Assembly (NCBI GenBank): GCA_905221035.1
Contig: CAJNBP010000003.1
Span: forward strand, 114,732-178,731
Direction of reading: 5' to 3'
Length of the DNA: 64,000 nt
Source: a bacterium
GTDB taxonomy: Bacteria; Bacillota; Bacilli; Lactobacillales; Streptococcaceae
The position numbers and the translations under genes are program-made. The notes under the pieces were generated by a model. That model was not told where the DNA came from, did no database searches, and worked only from the letters and a program-made list of their open reading frames with translations. Shown piece by piece: positions 32,072 through 42,020 of the stretch (its first letter is position 1; the number at the start of each line of letters is the position of its first letter).

Positions 32072-32764
32072 CTATTTTTTCCCGTAATTACCGTAATTAC
32101 CATAACCACCGTAAGAACCATATTTTTCGCGTTGAACATCAAATTTATTGAGAACGACACCTAAAAATGGTTTCCCTGTTTGATCTAGCTGGCCTTTAGC
32201 TTTTTGCACTTCTCTTCGTTTTGCAACTCCGGCTTCTACAACTAAGATGGACGCATCACACTTTTGAGTGATAATTGCTGCATCAATAACAAATCCAATA
32301 GGTGCTGTATCAACAATGATATAATCAAAATATTTACGCAATGTTTCAATCATATCATTAAAATTTTTACTTTGTAACAAGGCTGTAGGGTTTGGTGATA
32401 CAGATCCCGATTGAACTACAAATAGATTTTCAATATTTGTATCACATAACCCGTGAGATAAATCAGTTGTCCCAGATAAAAATTCTGTCAGCCCTGTAAT
32501 TTTTTCACGAGATTTAAAAACTCCTGACATAACTGAATTTCGAATATCGCCATCGATCAAAAGAGTTTTATAGCCTGCACGCGCAAAAGACCATGCTATA
32601 TTTATGGAAGTAGTTGATTTTCCTTCCCCAGGGTTAACAGAAGTAACGGAAATTACTTTTAGTTTATCTCCACTCAACTGTATATTTGTACACAAGGCAT
32701 TGTAATATTCTTCTGTCTTCTTAATGAACTCCAGTTTTTTTTGTGCTATTTCTAATGTCGGCAT
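32072..32764 (-). CDS. wze: Capsule tyrosine autokinase Wze (CpsD)
   Basis: 230 residues, BY-kinase. Walker A is in SVTSVNPGEGKSTTSINIAW (about residues 38-57), Walker A' in TLLIDGDIRNSV and Walker B in FDYIIVDTAPIGFVID. The C-terminal tail is a tyrosine cluster (YGSYGGYGNYGNYG) that autophosphorylates. It works with Wzd (activator) and Wzh (phosphatase) to control chain length and cell-wall attachment. It lies nine bases downstream of wzd. Confidence 0.96.
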   Translation of the reverse strand: MPTLEIAQKKLEFIKKTEEYYNALCTNIQLSGDKLKVISVTSVNPGEGKSTTSINIAWSFARAGYKTLLIDGDIRNSVMSGVFKSREKITGLTEFLSGTTDLSHGLCDTNIENLFVVQSGSVSPNPTALLQSKNFNDMIETLRKYFDYIIVDTAPIGFVIDAAIITQKCDASILVVEAGVAKRREVQKAKGQLDQTGKPFLGVVLNKFDVQREKYGSYGGYGNYGNYGKK

Positions 32765-32773
32765 CTCTCTCTC

Positions 32774-33466
32774 CTATTTCAACTTATCCAAGTTTGGTAC
32801 AACTCCCAAAAGTGTCATCTGCAGTGCATCTTCGATATCTTCTGGACGTTTCACACGAGTGTCCACAAGTTCAAGAAGAAGGACTGTAACACTTATGGCA
32901 ATCAACCCGACAAAAAAACCAATTAGTGTATTGCGTTTAATATTTGGCGAAGACGGTGATATCGCTGGTCTTGCTTCTTCCAGTGTTGTCACATCAGAAA
33001 CACGAGTAATACTGATAATTTTTTGAGCAGCTACTTCTCTCAAAGAGTTAGCGATAAGGCTTGCCTCTTCAGGAACTCGATCATTAACTGAAATGGATAC
33101 GATACGGGTATCAACCGGAACTTTGACCTTGATTTTATTAGCTAAACCTTTCGGCGTCCAATCTAGTTTCAAATCAGAAACAACTTTCTCCAAAACATCC
33201 TGCGATAGGATAATTTCACGATAGTCTTTAACCAAGTATGACCCTGCCTGCAAGTCTTGATTGGTTAAACCAGACTTCTCTCCTTGATTACGGTTAACTA
33301 CATAAATCCGAGTCGTACTAGTAAACTCAGGTTTGATAACAAAAGTACTGTAAGCAAAAGCAACTGAAGAAGTTATAATTGCCACTAATAAAATGACTAA
33401 CTTTCTTTTCCATAAAGCTCTGAATAGTTGAAATACATCGATTTCCAAAGTGTTTTGATCTTTCAT
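32774..33466 (-). CDS. wzd: Capsule chain-length protein Wzd (CpsC)
   Basis: 230 residues of the Wzz/polysaccharide co-polymerase type. Two membrane helices (about 19-40 and 175-196) enclose an external domain. The proline-rich segment before the second helix ([16 protein letters not shown]) is characteristic. It activates the kinase Wze, which is encoded immediately downstream. It follows wzh by eight bases. Confidence 0.95.
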   Translation of the reverse strand: MKDQNTLEIDVFQLFRALWKRKLVILLVAIITSSVAFAYSTFVIKPEFTSTTRIYVVNRNQGEKSGLTNQDLQAGSYLVKDYREIILSQDVLEKVVSDLKLDWTPKGLANKIKVKVPVDTRIVSISVNDRVPEEASLIANSLREVAAQKIISITRVSDVTTLEEARPAISPSSPNIKRNTLIGFFVGLIAISVTVLLLELVDTRVKRPEDIEDALQMTLLGVVPNLDKLK

Positions 33467-33474
33467 ATTTTCTC

Positions 33475-34206
33475 CTAAATTAATTGATCCATTATAATTT
33501 TTCTGGGGTTTTCTACAAAAAGTTCTTTCGCTTTTTTCGCTCCATATTTCTTAGCAATGATATCGTATGCCTGTTCCATATATGGAGGTCTACTGTCTAA
33601 ATTGTGCATGTCACTTGCAACTACATGAACTAAATCACGTTCCAAAAAATACCGAGCTCTCTTTTTCATGAATTTATATCTTTCACCAAAGAGCTTAGGT
33701 TTTAAAACATGATAACTATTTATCTGAGTATAGCAACCCATATCAATCAGTTCGCGAACTCGTTTTTCATTATTCTCTAAAGCATCATAACGTTCAATAT
33801 GAGCAATTACTGGTGTTATTCCCAACATCAAAATATTGCTCAATCCCGTATGAATCTCACGATAGGGAGTATGCATGCTAAACTCAATCAAAGCATAACG
33901 GCTATCATTAAGAGTGGGAATTTCTTTTCTTTCTAGCTTTTCTAGAACATCCAGAGTATAGTATATCTCTGCGCCATAAGCAATGACTAAATCATCTGCT
34001 ACTTCTTTTGCAATTTCACGAACCTTAATAAAATTTGTTGCAATTTTTTCTTCTGGAGTCTCAAACATCCCTTTTCGACGATGCGAAGTAGACACAATCA
34101 TTCGAACTCCTTGATTATAAGCTTCTCTTAAAAGCGCCTTGCTATCCTCTATCGACTTTGGCCCATCATCTACATCAAAAACGATATGCGAATGGATATC
34201 TATCAT
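33475..34206 (-). CDS. wzh: Capsule protein-tyrosine phosphatase Wzh (CpsB)
   Basis: 243 residues, PHP-family metal-dependent phosphatase. Metal-binding motifs are seen at the N-terminus ([18 protein letters not shown]), [35 protein letters not shown] and [14 protein letters not shown]. It dephosphorylates Wze. The gene follows wzg with one base between stop and start, so it is coupled. Confidence 0.96.
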   Translation of the reverse strand: MIDIHSHIVFDVDDGPKSIEDSKALLREAYNQGVRMIVSTSHRRKGMFETPEEKIATNFIKVREIAKEVADDLVIAYGAEIYYTLDVLEKLERKEIPTLNDSRYALIEFSMHTPYREIHTGLSNILMLGITPVIAHIERYDALENNEKRVRELIDMGCYTQINSYHVLKPKLFGERYKFMKKRARYFLERDLVHVVASDMHNLDSRPPYMEQAYDIIAKKYGAKKAKELFVENPRKIIMDQLI

Positions 34207-34207
34207 T

Positions 34208-35653
34208 TCATCTACCCTCCATCACATCCTGTATAGCTGCTTTGACTGTAGCTAAACTACTCTCATCTATTTCCATCATATAGAGACTACTGTCTGGCAT
34301 TGCATAAGAAGGAAGATCCATCCGACCTGTCCCTTTTAAATCTTGAGAATTTACTTTATAATTCCCTCCACTTTCCAATTGAGTATTCACTAAATCCATC
34401 ATAGTCTCAATCGGCATATTTGTTTGAAGGGAATCCTGCAATCCTTGAAGAATACTACTATAGTTTTTCAAGGCCTCTGTGGAAGTTAACTTCTGAATAA
34501 TTGCTACAATGACCTTCTGTTGGTTGCGACCACGGTCACGGTCTCCATCAGCTAGTGAGTAGCGTTCACGTACAAAACCTAGAGCTTGCTCAGAGTCTAG
34601 ATGAACATTTCCCACCGGAAAATGGAACTTCCCATGTAGAGCTGTAAATTCTTGATCGTTATAAACATCTACCCCTCCCAACAGGTCAATCAATTTCAAA
34701 AATGATGTAAAATTCAAACGAACATAATAATTAATATCTACACCATAAAGGTTCTCTAGGGTATGAATAGATGAATCAACTCCATATATACCAGCATGAG
34801 TTAATTTATCCTTTTGATTATTTCCACCATCAGCAATAGGAACATATGAATCTCGTGGAGTTGTTGTAAGAAGGATTCTCTTCGTATCCCTATTGACCGT
34901 CATCAAGATATTGACATCTGAGCGCGAAACTGAACTAATGGCACCGTAAGTATCAATACCACTGACATAGATATTAAAGAAGCGATCTTTAGATACCTTA
35001 GGGATCTCAACATCCTTGGTCATTTTTTTAGTATAAATTTTCTTAATTTTTGAAGCATAGTCAGGATATTCCGATTCGATAATATTTTCAAAGACACTAT
35101 TTAATATAATCGCTTTCGTATCTCCAGCCAATAAACTCTTATAGGCTGCAAGATAGGAGCTACTTTCTTCAACTGTCAATTCCTTATTTTGACTAGTTTT
35201 CAGATCATTCATCAACTGTTGAATATTATCCTTATCCGTACCTGTTGGTCCCATAACACTAGATAATTGGGCAACATTATTGATATCGCTATCCTTTAAA
35301 ACGACGACGCTGAGAGAATACTCTGAATAATTTGAAGTTGCATTAATATGACTTGTAAAGCCTATAAATTGCTGCAGAGTAAATAAAGAAACTGAACTCA
35401 CTAAAACAGCTAGTGTCAAAAAGAAAATCGTGAACTTTTCTGCTTTTTTATAGATTATTAATAGTACGGCAATCACAGCAACCATCAAGGCAAAAACTGC
35501 GACCACTATATTAACGTGCCTGAAAGCAAGTATATTGTACTTAAAGATTAAAAACAATAAAAAACTAGCCAACAATAAATAAATAGTCAACAAAACTATA
35601 CTAACACTTCGCTTCACTTTCTGTGAACGTGATTTTTTAAAACGTCTACTCAT
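34208..35653 (-). CDS. wzg: Capsule gene Wzg (CpsA), LytR-CpsA-Psr ligase
   Basis: 481 residues, the first gene of the cps operon. There are three N-terminal membrane helices (about 16-37, 44-66, 73-92), an accessory external domain (about 110-215), then the LCP catalytic domain. Seen: [11 protein letters not shown], the [10 protein letters not shown] block and [20 protein letters not shown], which hold the conserved Arg/Asp residues of the pyrophosphate-lipid site. By family knowledge it attaches capsule to peptidoglycan. The start at 35653 follows a candidate extended -10 by about 27 bases. Confidence 0.96.
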   Translation of the reverse strand: MSRRFKKSRSQKVKRSVSIVLLTIYLLLASFLLFLIFKYNILAFRHVNIVVAVFALMVAVIAVLLIIYKKAEKFTIFFLTLAVLVSSVSLFTLQQFIGFTSHINATSNYSEYSLSVVVLKDSDINNVAQLSSVMGPTGTDKDNIQQLMNDLKTSQNKELTVEESSSYLAAYKSLLAGDTKAIILNSVFENIIESEYPDYASKIKKIYTKKMTKDVEIPKVSKDRFFNIYVSGIDTYGAISSVSRSDVNILMTVNRDTKRILLTTTPRDSYVPIADGGNNQKDKLTHAGIYGVDSSIHTLENLYGVDINYYVRLNFTSFLKLIDLLGGVDVYNDQEFTALHGKFHFPVGNVHLDSEQALGFVRERYSLADGDRDRGRNQQKVIVAIIQKLTSTEALKNYSSILQGLQDSLQTNMPIETMMDLVNTQLESGGNYKVNSQDLKGTGRMDLPSYAMPDSSLYMMEIDESSLATVKAAIQDVMEGR

Positions 35654-35680
35654 GATAACACCTATACATTTAATATTACT

Positions 35681-35689
35681 ATTGTATCA
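35681..35689 (-). promoter_or_regulatory. Candidate cps operon promoter
   Basis: TGATACAAT on the minus strand is an extended -10 ending 28 bases upstream of wzg. The -35 region is poor (TAGAAT at 17-base spacing). Position and short leader resemble the known pneumococcal cps promoter. Confidence 0.55.
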
Positions 35690-35767
35690 CTTTCTAAAGA
35701 TAAATTCTACATTTAGCGAGTCTATAAAAATTCTTAGATATAGGTTATTTGGACATCATAAGCACTT

Positions 35768-35919
35768 ATACTCTTCGAAAATCTCTTCAAACCACGTCAG
35801 CGTCCATCTGCAACCTCAAAACAGTATTTTGAGCTGACTTCGTCAGTTCTATCTACCACCTCATCAAAGCTGTACTTTGAGCTAGCTTCCCAGTTACTCT
35901 TTGATTTTCATTGAGTATT
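35768..35919. repeat. BOX element upstream of the cps promoter
   Basis: It starts TATACTCTTCGAAAATC (boxA end), holds CAACCTCAAAACAGTATTTTGAG, a second partial copy (ACCTCATCAAAGCTGTACTTTGAG) and ends TTTTCATTGAGTATT (boxC end). It lies between aliD and wzg, so upstream of the cps promoter. Confidence 0.9.
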
Positions 35920-35980
35920 GGTTTCAATCTATTTTAGCACAAAACAAATCATTTCTCAGTTTTCCATAGCCGAGTGATTT

Positions 35981-36013
35981 AAAAAGACAAGCACCAAAAC
36001 TGATGTTTGTCTT
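35981..36013 (-). terminator. Terminator of the aliD-like gene
   Basis: Arms AAAGACAA / TTGTCTTT with inner pairing, followed by T5 on the minus strand, about 30 bases after the stop of the AliB-like gene. Confidence 0.75.
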
Positions 36014-36043
36014 TATGATTTTCCTTGAAAAAGCTATTTCTCA

Positions 36044-38002
36044 TTATTTCACATGATTTTCTGCTTCTTTTTGAGCTTTTTCGATTGCTTTTTTGCTTTC
36101 TTGCTCCCATTTGGTCTTGGCTTCTTCAAACTGTTTGGTTGTCACAGTATCTTTTTGCAGTTTCATGTACTTGTAGTTATTGCCGTCACCCTTGATGCCG
36201 ACCAATGAATAACCTCTTGTAAATGGCGTTACTTTGGTTACAGATGCTGTTCCACCACTTGACATAGCTGACATAATCAGAGAATTGTCAATCATCCAAG
36301 CCTGTGCTTCAGCATATTTTTCATAGCGTTTGGCTACATCTTTATTTTCACTATCTGCATCTTTGAGCATCTTAGTGTAGGTATCAAGCCCCAAGCTAGC
36401 AATCTTAGCTTTATCTTCCTGAGCATCTAGACCAAAGATTTTAAGATAGAATCCGTCCTCTGCATTGAAAGGATTGAGATAAGTTGATGGATCTTGGTAG
36501 TCACCTACCCAACCATCAAAGTTCAAATCGTAGTCTCGATCAGCTGGTGTTGGTGCTAAGAAGGCTACATTATTAAAATCATCTGTTGACAGTTGCTGAA
36601 CATCAATGACAATGTTATCAGCACCTAAAACTGACTCAAGGGTCTGCTTAACAGAGTTCATGCCTGTCACAGCATTTTTACTTGTTTGATCAACAGCCAC
36701 ATCCAAGTGAATTGGGAAAGTCACACCTTGACTGGCCAATTCTTTTTTAGCTTCCGCAAATTTTGCTTGGGCCTTTTCTTTGTTAAAATAGGCATCCTGA
36801 GCATCTGCCAAGTTAATACCCGACCATTCTTTTCCATAGTTGACTAATTTAGAAGCGACTACTTCTCCAAAAGTCTTGTCTCCCACTTGGACAAATGTTG
36901 GAGGCACTAGAGTGTTACGAAGGGTCTTGCTAGCCGCTTCTTCCCCATTTGACTGAGCAGAATAGGCTGTGCGATCTAAGGCGAAGTTCACCGCTTGACG
37001 GAAGTTCTTGTTCAAGACAGCTGTCTCAGTTGATTTCTTCTGCTCATCTGTCGTTTTAGATGTGTGGTTGTAGGCCTTACGATTGACGTTAAAATTGAAA
37101 TACCAAGAAGTCTTGTCCTGCAAGCTATAGACGATATTATCCTTATATTTTTCCTTGGTCTTAGCAAAGTTAGAACTATTTGGATAAACCCCAGCGATCG
37201 AATAGGCTCCACTTTCAAAATTACGGATAGTCAATTCTTGGTCTGAACCATCAAAGTAAGCCAATTTCACGTGTTCAATCGATACTTTGTCATGATCGTA
37301 GTAATGAGGATTTTTCACATATTCGATCGATGATTTTGATGTGAAATCTTTTAACAAATAAGGTCCACTGTAGAGAATGCTATCCGGAGACAGGGTACCA
37401 AAATCTTTCCCTTTTGAGTTTAAAAACTCTTCATTTACTGGGAAAAGAATACTATTGGTTGTTTTTGAGTTCCAGTAAGGCTCTGGGCGTGCCAAAGTAT
37501 ACTCAACAGTCTGGTCGTCGATGGCTTTCACCCCAACCTTAGAAAAGTCAGAATCCACTCCTGTAATATAATCATTCAATCCCTTGATTGAGTTTTGAAT
37601 CAAGTCAATGGCCTGTGATTTATTATCCACTGCATACTTGATACCCGTCACAAAATCTTGTGCCTTGACTGGGGCGTACTCTTCACCGTCAGCTGTGAAC
37701 CATTTGGCATCTTTTCTCAATTTATAGGTATAAGTCAGACCGTCGCTTGAAACAGACCAGTCTTCTGCCAAAGATGGAACTAGGTTTCCGTGGTTGTCAT
37801 TTTCAAGCAAGCCATCAACTAGGTTGGTTATAATCGATGTATTATCAGCGTAGTAGTCTAATAAATAGTTAAATGTAGTTGGATTTCCACTAAAGGTTGA
37901 TGAGTAAGTTTTTGTATCTGAACCTGATTGTCCGCAAGCAGCTAAAAGCAAAGCAGCCGCAAAGGTCAGGCCTGCACTAAGGACACGCTTTTTTGTATTC
38001 AT
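36044..38002 (-). CDS. aliD: AliB-like oligopeptide-binding lipoprotein (aliD type)
   Basis: 652 residues. Signal peptide with lipobox (ALLLAACGQSG), then an SBP family 5 fold. It is a clear paralog of the AliA encoded 20 kb away in this window (shared LAEDWSVS.DGLTYTYK, QDFVTG.KYA, NYGKEW..INLADAQD blocks). Pneumococcal AliB is encoded elsewhere; AliB-like ORFs at the dexB-aliA site are the aliC/aliD genes known from non-encapsulated pneumococci and S. mitis. Here it coexists with a full capsule operon. It has its own promoter and terminator. The aliD name is a best guess versus aliC. Confidence 0.85.
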   Translation of the reverse strand: MNTKKRVLSAGLTFAAALLLAACGQSGSDTKTYSSTFSGNPTTFNYLLDYYADNTSIITNLVDGLLENDNHGNLVPSLAEDWSVSSDGLTYTYKLRKDAKWFTADGEEYAPVKAQDFVTGIKYAVDNKSQAIDLIQNSIKGLNDYITGVDSDFSKVGVKAIDDQTVEYTLARPEPYWNSKTTNSILFPVNEEFLNSKGKDFGTLSPDSILYSGPYLLKDFTSKSSIEYVKNPHYYDHDKVSIEHVKLAYFDGSDQELTIRNFESGAYSIAGVYPNSSNFAKTKEKYKDNIVYSLQDKTSWYFNFNVNRKAYNHTSKTTDEQKKSTETAVLNKNFRQAVNFALDRTAYSAQSNGEEAASKTLRNTLVPPTFVQVGDKTFGEVVASKLVNYGKEWSGINLADAQDAYFNKEKAQAKFAEAKKELASQGVTFPIHLDVAVDQTSKNAVTGMNSVKQTLESVLGADNIVIDVQQLSTDDFNNVAFLAPTPADRDYDLNFDGWVGDYQDPSTYLNPFNAEDGFYLKIFGLDAQEDKAKIASLGLDTYTKMLKDADSENKDVAKRYEKYAEAQAWMIDNSLIMSAMSSGGTASVTKVTPFTRGYSLVGIKGDGNNYKYMKLQKDTVTTKQFEEAKTKWEQESKKAIEKAQKEAENHVK

Positions 38003-38041
38003 CTTCTTTCTCCTTTATGTTAGTTTTTGTAACACAAGTTT

Positions 38042-38070
38042 ATTTTACCAAAATATAGGAAATTTGTAAA
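38042..38070 (-). promoter_or_regulatory. Promoter of the aliD-like gene
   Basis: TTTACA (38065-38070) - 17 bases - TAAAAT (38042-38047) on the minus strand, with TGG directly before the -10 (extended -10). It lies about 40 bases before the ATG. Confidence 0.75.
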
Positions 38071-38113
38071 GTTAATTGAATTTTGAGAATGGAAGTTTAT
38101 AAACTTTCGTCAT

Positions 38114-38160
38114 AAAAAAACAAAGGATTTCTGTCTTTCATACAGTCCTCCCTTGTTTTT
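38114..38160 (-). terminator. Terminator of dexB
   Basis: Long imperfect stem AAAAACAAGGGAGGACTGT / ACAGAAATCCTTTGTTTTT on the minus strand, ending in T7, about 40 bases after the dexB stop. Confidence 0.85.
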
Positions 38161-38197
38161 ATACGATTTCATTTTTAAATTTTTCTGTAAAAAATAT

Positions 38198-39814
<1,617 letters not shown>

Positions 39815-39839
39815 TCATTATTTTCATAATCTATAGTCT

Positions 39840-39868
39840 ATGATAGCGCTTTTGGGAATTTTGTGCAA
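39840..39868 (-). promoter_or_regulatory. dexB promoter
   Basis: TTGCAC (39863-39868) - 17 bases - TATCAT (39840-39845) on the minus strand. The -35 lies inside a CcpA-like palindrome. Confidence 0.7.
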
Positions 39869-39879
39869 GCGTTTGCCTA
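39863..39879. promoter_or_regulatory. cre-like CcpA site over the dexB -35
   Basis: GTGCAAGCGTTTGCC contains the palindromic cre core (GCAAGCGTTTGC) with two mismatches to TGNAARCGNWWWCA. Its overlap with the -35 fits carbon catabolite repression of dexB. Confidence 0.6.
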
Positions 39880-39932
39880 ATCTTTTTGATTCCTTTTTTA
39901 ACTCCATAGTTTCCTAACTTCCAATTTTTTAT

Positions 39933-39938
39933 TATAAT
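39933..39938 (+). promoter_or_regulatory. -10 of the DUF1846 gene
   Basis: TATAAT twenty bases before the ATG; no convincing -35. Divergent from dexB. Confidence 0.45.
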
Positions 39939-39957
39939 AGAGGTCAGAGGTAAAAAA

Positions 39958-41442
39958 ATGAAAAAACAAGCTTTTAGTTCTGAACAATATTTGAATCTAC
40001 AACGCGACCACATTTTGGAGCGCATTAATCAATTTGACGGCAAGCTCTACTTGGAGTTTGGTGGAAAAATGTTAGAAGATTTCCACGCTGCTCGTGTCCT
40101 TCCTGGTTATGAGCCTGACAATAAAATTAAGCTCTTGCAAGAATTGAAAGAGCAGGTTGAGGTTGTGATTGCTATTAACGCTAACAACATTGAGCATTCC
40201 AAAGCACGTGGCGACTTGGGCATTTCTTATGACCAAGAAGTTCTTCGTTTGATTGACAAATTCAATGAATTAGGGATTTTTGTTGGCTCCGTTGTCATTA
40301 CACAATACGCTGGCCAACCAGCTGCAGATGCCTTCCGCAACCAGTTAGATAAAAACGGAATTGATTCTTATCTTCATTATCCAATCAAAGGATATCCGAC
40401 AGATATGGATCATATCATTTCTCCAGAAGGTATGGGGAAAAACGACTACATCAAAACCAGTCGCAACTTGATTGTCGTAACAGCTCCTGGACCTGGTTCT
40501 GGAAAATTGGCAACCTGTATGTCCAATATGTACCACGACCAAATCAATGGTATCAAGTCTGGTTACGCTAAATTTGAAACCTTCCCAGTTTGGAATCTTC
40601 CCCTTCATCACCCAGTCAATTTGGCCTACGAGGCTGCAACTGCAGACCTTGACGATGTCAACATGATTGACCCTTTCCATCTTCAAACCTATGGAGAAAC
40701 CACTGTCAACTACAACCGTGACATCGAAATCTTCCCTGTGCTCAAGCGCATGTTGGAACGTATCCTAGGAGAGTCTCCATACGCTTCACCGACAGATATG
40801 GGTGTCAACATGGTTGGTTTCGCTATTACAGATGACGAGGCTGCTGTCGAAGCTTCTAAACAAGAAATCATCCGCCGCTACTATCAAACTGTTCTTGATT
40901 TTAAAGCCGAAAAAGTTAGCGAATCTGCTGTTAAGAAAATCGAGTTGCTCATGAACGACCTCGGCATCACACCTGCAGACCGTAAGGTAGCTGTTGTTGC
41001 CCGTCAAAAAGCAGAAGAAACTGGCGGACCAGCCCTAGCTCTTGAATTGCCAAGTGGAGAAATTGTCACTGGTAAGAACTCAGAGCTCTTTGGCCCAACA
41101 GCCGCTACTCTTATCAACGCCATCAAGAAATCAGCTGACATTGCTAAAGAAGTAAAACTCATCGAACCTGAACTTGTCAAACCAATCCAAGGTCTTAAAA
41201 TCGATCATCTAGGTAGCCGCAATCCACGCCTTCATTCAAATGAAATCCTGATTGCACTTGCCATCACGGCTACGGAAAATCCTGATGCTGCTCGTGCTAT
41301 GGAAGAGCTTGGCAACCTCAAAGGAAGCGAAGCCCACTCTACCATCATCTTGACTGATGAAGACAAGAATGTCCTTCGTAAATTGGGTATCAATGTAACC
41401 TTTGACCCTTACTACCAATACGACCGTTTATATCGTAAGTAA
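39958..41442 (+). CDS. DUF1846-family protein
   Basis: 494 residues, full length for DUF1846, a soluble cytoplasmic family conserved in streptococci at this locus. A nucleotide-binding-like loop ([21 protein letters not shown], about residues 173-193) is the clearest motif. Other conserved blocks are [36 protein letters not shown] and [14 protein letters not shown]. Function is not known to me; structures show a P-loop-like and Rossmann-like arrangement. It is transcribed alone and ends at a strong terminator before luxS. Confidence 0.9.
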   Translation: MKKQAFSSEQYLNLQRDHILERINQFDGKLYLEFGGKMLEDFHAARVLPGYEPDNKIKLLQELKEQVEVVIAINANNIEHSKARGDLGISYDQEVLRLIDKFNELGIFVGSVVITQYAGQPAADAFRNQLDKNGIDSYLHYPIKGYPTDMDHIISPEGMGKNDYIKTSRNLIVVTAPGPGSGKLATCMSNMYHDQINGIKSGYAKFETFPVWNLPLHHPVNLAYEAATADLDDVNMIDPFHLQTYGETTVNYNRDIEIFPVLKRMLERILGESPYASPTDMGVNMVGFAITDDEAAVEASKQEIIRRYYQTVLDFKAEKVSESAVKKIELLMNDLGITPADRKVAVVARQKAEETGGPALALELPSGEIVTGKNSELFGPTAATLINAIKKSADIAKEVKLIEPELVKPIQGLKIDHLGSRNPRLHSNEILIALAITATENPDAARAMEELGNLKGSEAHSTIILTDEDKNVLRKLGINVTFDPYYQYDRLYRK

Positions 41443-41448
41443 AGATTG

Positions 41449-41478
41449 CAACCTCTCCACCCTCGGAGAGGTTTTCTC
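41449..41478 (+). terminator. Terminator of the DUF1846 gene
   Basis: Stem AACCTCTCC / GGAGAGGTT with loop ACCCTC, followed by TTCTCT, a few bases after the stop. Confidence 0.85.
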
Positions 41479-41500
41479 TCTGTCTCAGGAGCCAGCTTTA

Positions 41501-41509
41501 TGTTATAAT
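41501..41509 (+). promoter_or_regulatory. luxS promoter, extended -10
   Basis: TGTTATAAT, a perfect extended -10, lies 28 bases before the luxS start; the -35 is weak. Confidence 0.6.
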
Positions 41510-41536
41510 GAAAGAAGAAAACTGAAAGGATTTACC

Positions 41537-42019
41537 ATGTCAAAAGAAGTTATTGTTGAAAGTTTTGAACTTGACCATACCATTGTTAAAGCGCCTTATG
41601 TTCGCTTGATTGGGGAAGAAACAGGGCCAAAAGGAGACATCATCTCCAATTATGATATTCGCTTGGTGCAACCAAACGAAGACTCTATCCCTACTGCAGG
41701 TCTTCACACTATCGAACACCTCTTGGCAAAACTCATCCGTACCCGCATTGACGGCATGATTGACTGTTCACCATTTGGTTGTCGTACAGGCTTCCACATG
41801 ATTATGTGGGGACGTCATACCAGCGCTGAAATTGCAGCCGTTATCAAGGATTCGCTCAAGGAAATCGCTGAAACAACTACTTGGGAAGATGTCCCAGGAA
41901 CAACCATCGAATCTTGCGGAAACTACAAAGACCACAGCCTCTTTTCTGCTAAAGAATGGGCAAAACTCATTCTAGAACAAGGGATTTCAGATGATGCCTT
42001 TGAGCGTCATGTCATCTAA
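41537..42019 (+). CDS. luxS: S-ribosylhomocysteine lyase LuxS
   Basis: 160 residues. The start [15 protein letters not shown] at 41537 follows a GAAAGGA ribosome-binding site; the frame is open further upstream but crosses the terminator and promoter. LuxS cleaves S-ribosylhomocysteine, recycling methyl-donor by-products and yielding the AI-2 precursor. The Fe/Zn site is HTIEH plus Cys in SCGNYKDH, and GCRTGF is also seen. Its own terminator has been displaced by an intron (42021-43880): only one base separates the stop codon from the intron end. Confidence 0.97.
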   Translation: MSKEVIVESFELDHTIVKAPYVRLIGEETGPKGDIISNYDIRLVQPNEDSIPTAGLHTIEHLLAKLIRTRIDGMIDCSPFGCRTGFHMIMWGRHTSAEIAAVIKDSLKEIAETTTWEDVPGTTIESCGNYKDHSLFSAKEWAKLILEQGISDDAFERHVI

Positions 42020-42020
42020 A

